A DNA stretch of 6,076 bases, taken from contig JAKBAU010000220.1 in the NCBI GenBank assembly GCA_021808875.1, positions 1 through 6,076 on the forward strand, in the 5' to 3' direction. This DNA is from Pseudomonadota bacterium. Its GTDB lineage: Bacteria > Pseudomonadota > Alphaproteobacteria > Micropepsales > Micropepsaceae. Both the position numbers and the translations under genes were made by a program. Below the pieces are notes generated by a model. It had not been told where the DNA came from. It worked only from the letters and a program-made list of their open reading frames with translations, and searched no databases. This document shows positions 5,765 to 6,076 of this stretch, in pieces (positions within the stretch are counted from its first letter, which is position 1; each line of letters starts with the position of its first letter).

Positions 5765-6076
5765 ATGATGTCAGCTAACACTGTGCCTCTCGGGCTCATC
5801 CCGGCCTACCACGCCCTTCACGCGCCACAGCGTACTGCGCTGATCTGCGGCGATGTCCGGCTGACCTATGAAGAGCTTGACGCGCGTGCCAATCAAAGAG
5901 CGCGCCTGCTCAAAGCCCGGGGCGTCGTCCACAACGACTTTGTCACCGTCGCCCTGCCGAATGGCGACGCGTTCTACGAAACCATCTTCGCCATCTGGAA
6001 ACTCGGTGCCACGCCCAATGTGGTCTCCGCCGCCCTCGCCAAACCGGAACTGGAGGCCATCCTGGATTTGGTGCGC
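5765..6076 (+). CDS. AMP-forming acyl-CoA synthetase (ligase), N-terminal part (runs off the window)
   Basis: The frame is open from ATG 5765 (or the adjacent ATG 5768) to the window edge, giving 104 residues of an expected roughly 500. The N-terminal adenylate-forming pattern is clear: TALICGDVRLTYEELDARAN at 24-43, the KARGV turn at 50-54, DFVTVALPNGDAFYETIFA at 57-75 and IWKLGATPNVVSAAL at 76-90, then PELEAILDLV. The ATP-binding loop and the catalytic lysine lie beyond the window. KLGATPNVVS and the short spacing to ELEAI resemble ligases of the bile-acid-CoA ligase/FadD13-like group more than classical long-chain FadD; this is recollection of family style, not a search. The enzyme would turn a carboxylic acid into its CoA thioester in the cytoplasm. 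The ribosome site is weak (AAGAAG, five bases before 5765 and eight before 5768). The gene is divergent from the AraC regulator and probably controlled by it. Confidence 0.9.
   Translation, partial: MMSANTVPLGLIPAYHALHAPQRTALICGDVRLTYEELDARANQRARLLKARGVVHNDFVTVALPNGDAFYETIFAIWKLGATPNVVSAALAKPELEAILDLVR

Noticed and set aside
5463..5768. GTG-initiated 101-codon frame ending in an ATGA overlap with the ligase start
   Set aside because: The overlap looks like translational coupling, but the product is rich in Arg, Pro, Ser and Cys without a domain, and there is no good ribosome site.

Overview
The window is a GC-rich (about 60% by eye) proteobacterial chromosome segment carrying five protein genes; two run off the edges. 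The large TonB-dependent receptor with a sphingomonad-like plug, the AraC-type regulator with an arabinose-binding-like N-terminal domain, the family VIII-type esterase and the acyl-CoA ligase suggest an alphaproteobacterium (sphingomonad or relative) or a gammaproteobacterial sterol/lipid degrader. This placement is inference. No rRNA, tRNA, transposon or CRISPR array was seen.

Layout, left to right. Positions 1-1012 (minus) hold the N-terminal 337 residues of a TonB-dependent outer-membrane receptor. Positions 1013-1312 are a non-coding gap with two perfect or near-perfect palindromes. Positions 1313-2194 (minus) encode an alpha/beta-hydrolase-fold protein whose nucleophile serine is replaced by alanine. 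Positions 2364-3614 (minus) encode a serine beta-lactamase-fold (EstB-like, family VIII) esterase. The 3615-3888 gap holds a 14-bp palindrome, a possible promoter and a hairpin that overlaps the stop codon of the next gene. Positions 3889-5022 (minus; possible starts up to 5079) encode an AraC-family regulator. A long gap of roughly 740 bp, rich in palindromes, separates it from a divergent AMP-forming acyl-CoA synthetase (5765 to the end, plus strand, N-terminal 104 residues).

Read together, the locus looks like a regulated uptake and catabolism module for a hydrophobic ester or carboxylic acid. The receptor would import a substrate across the outer membrane, the hydrolase-fold proteins would cleave or bind an ester or lactone, and the ligase would activate the released acid as a CoA thioester, under control of the AraC-type protein. 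The substrate cannot be read from the sequence. The ligase N-terminus resembles bile-acid/steroid or medium-chain acid ligases, but that is weak evidence.

The points most worth a second look are the alanine in the nucleophile elbow of the hydrolase and the several intergenic palindromes, including a related pair (CCCATATGGG and TACCATATTGGTA, centres about 28 bp apart) between the divergent regulator and ligase genes. I found no clear sign of an entirely new system.
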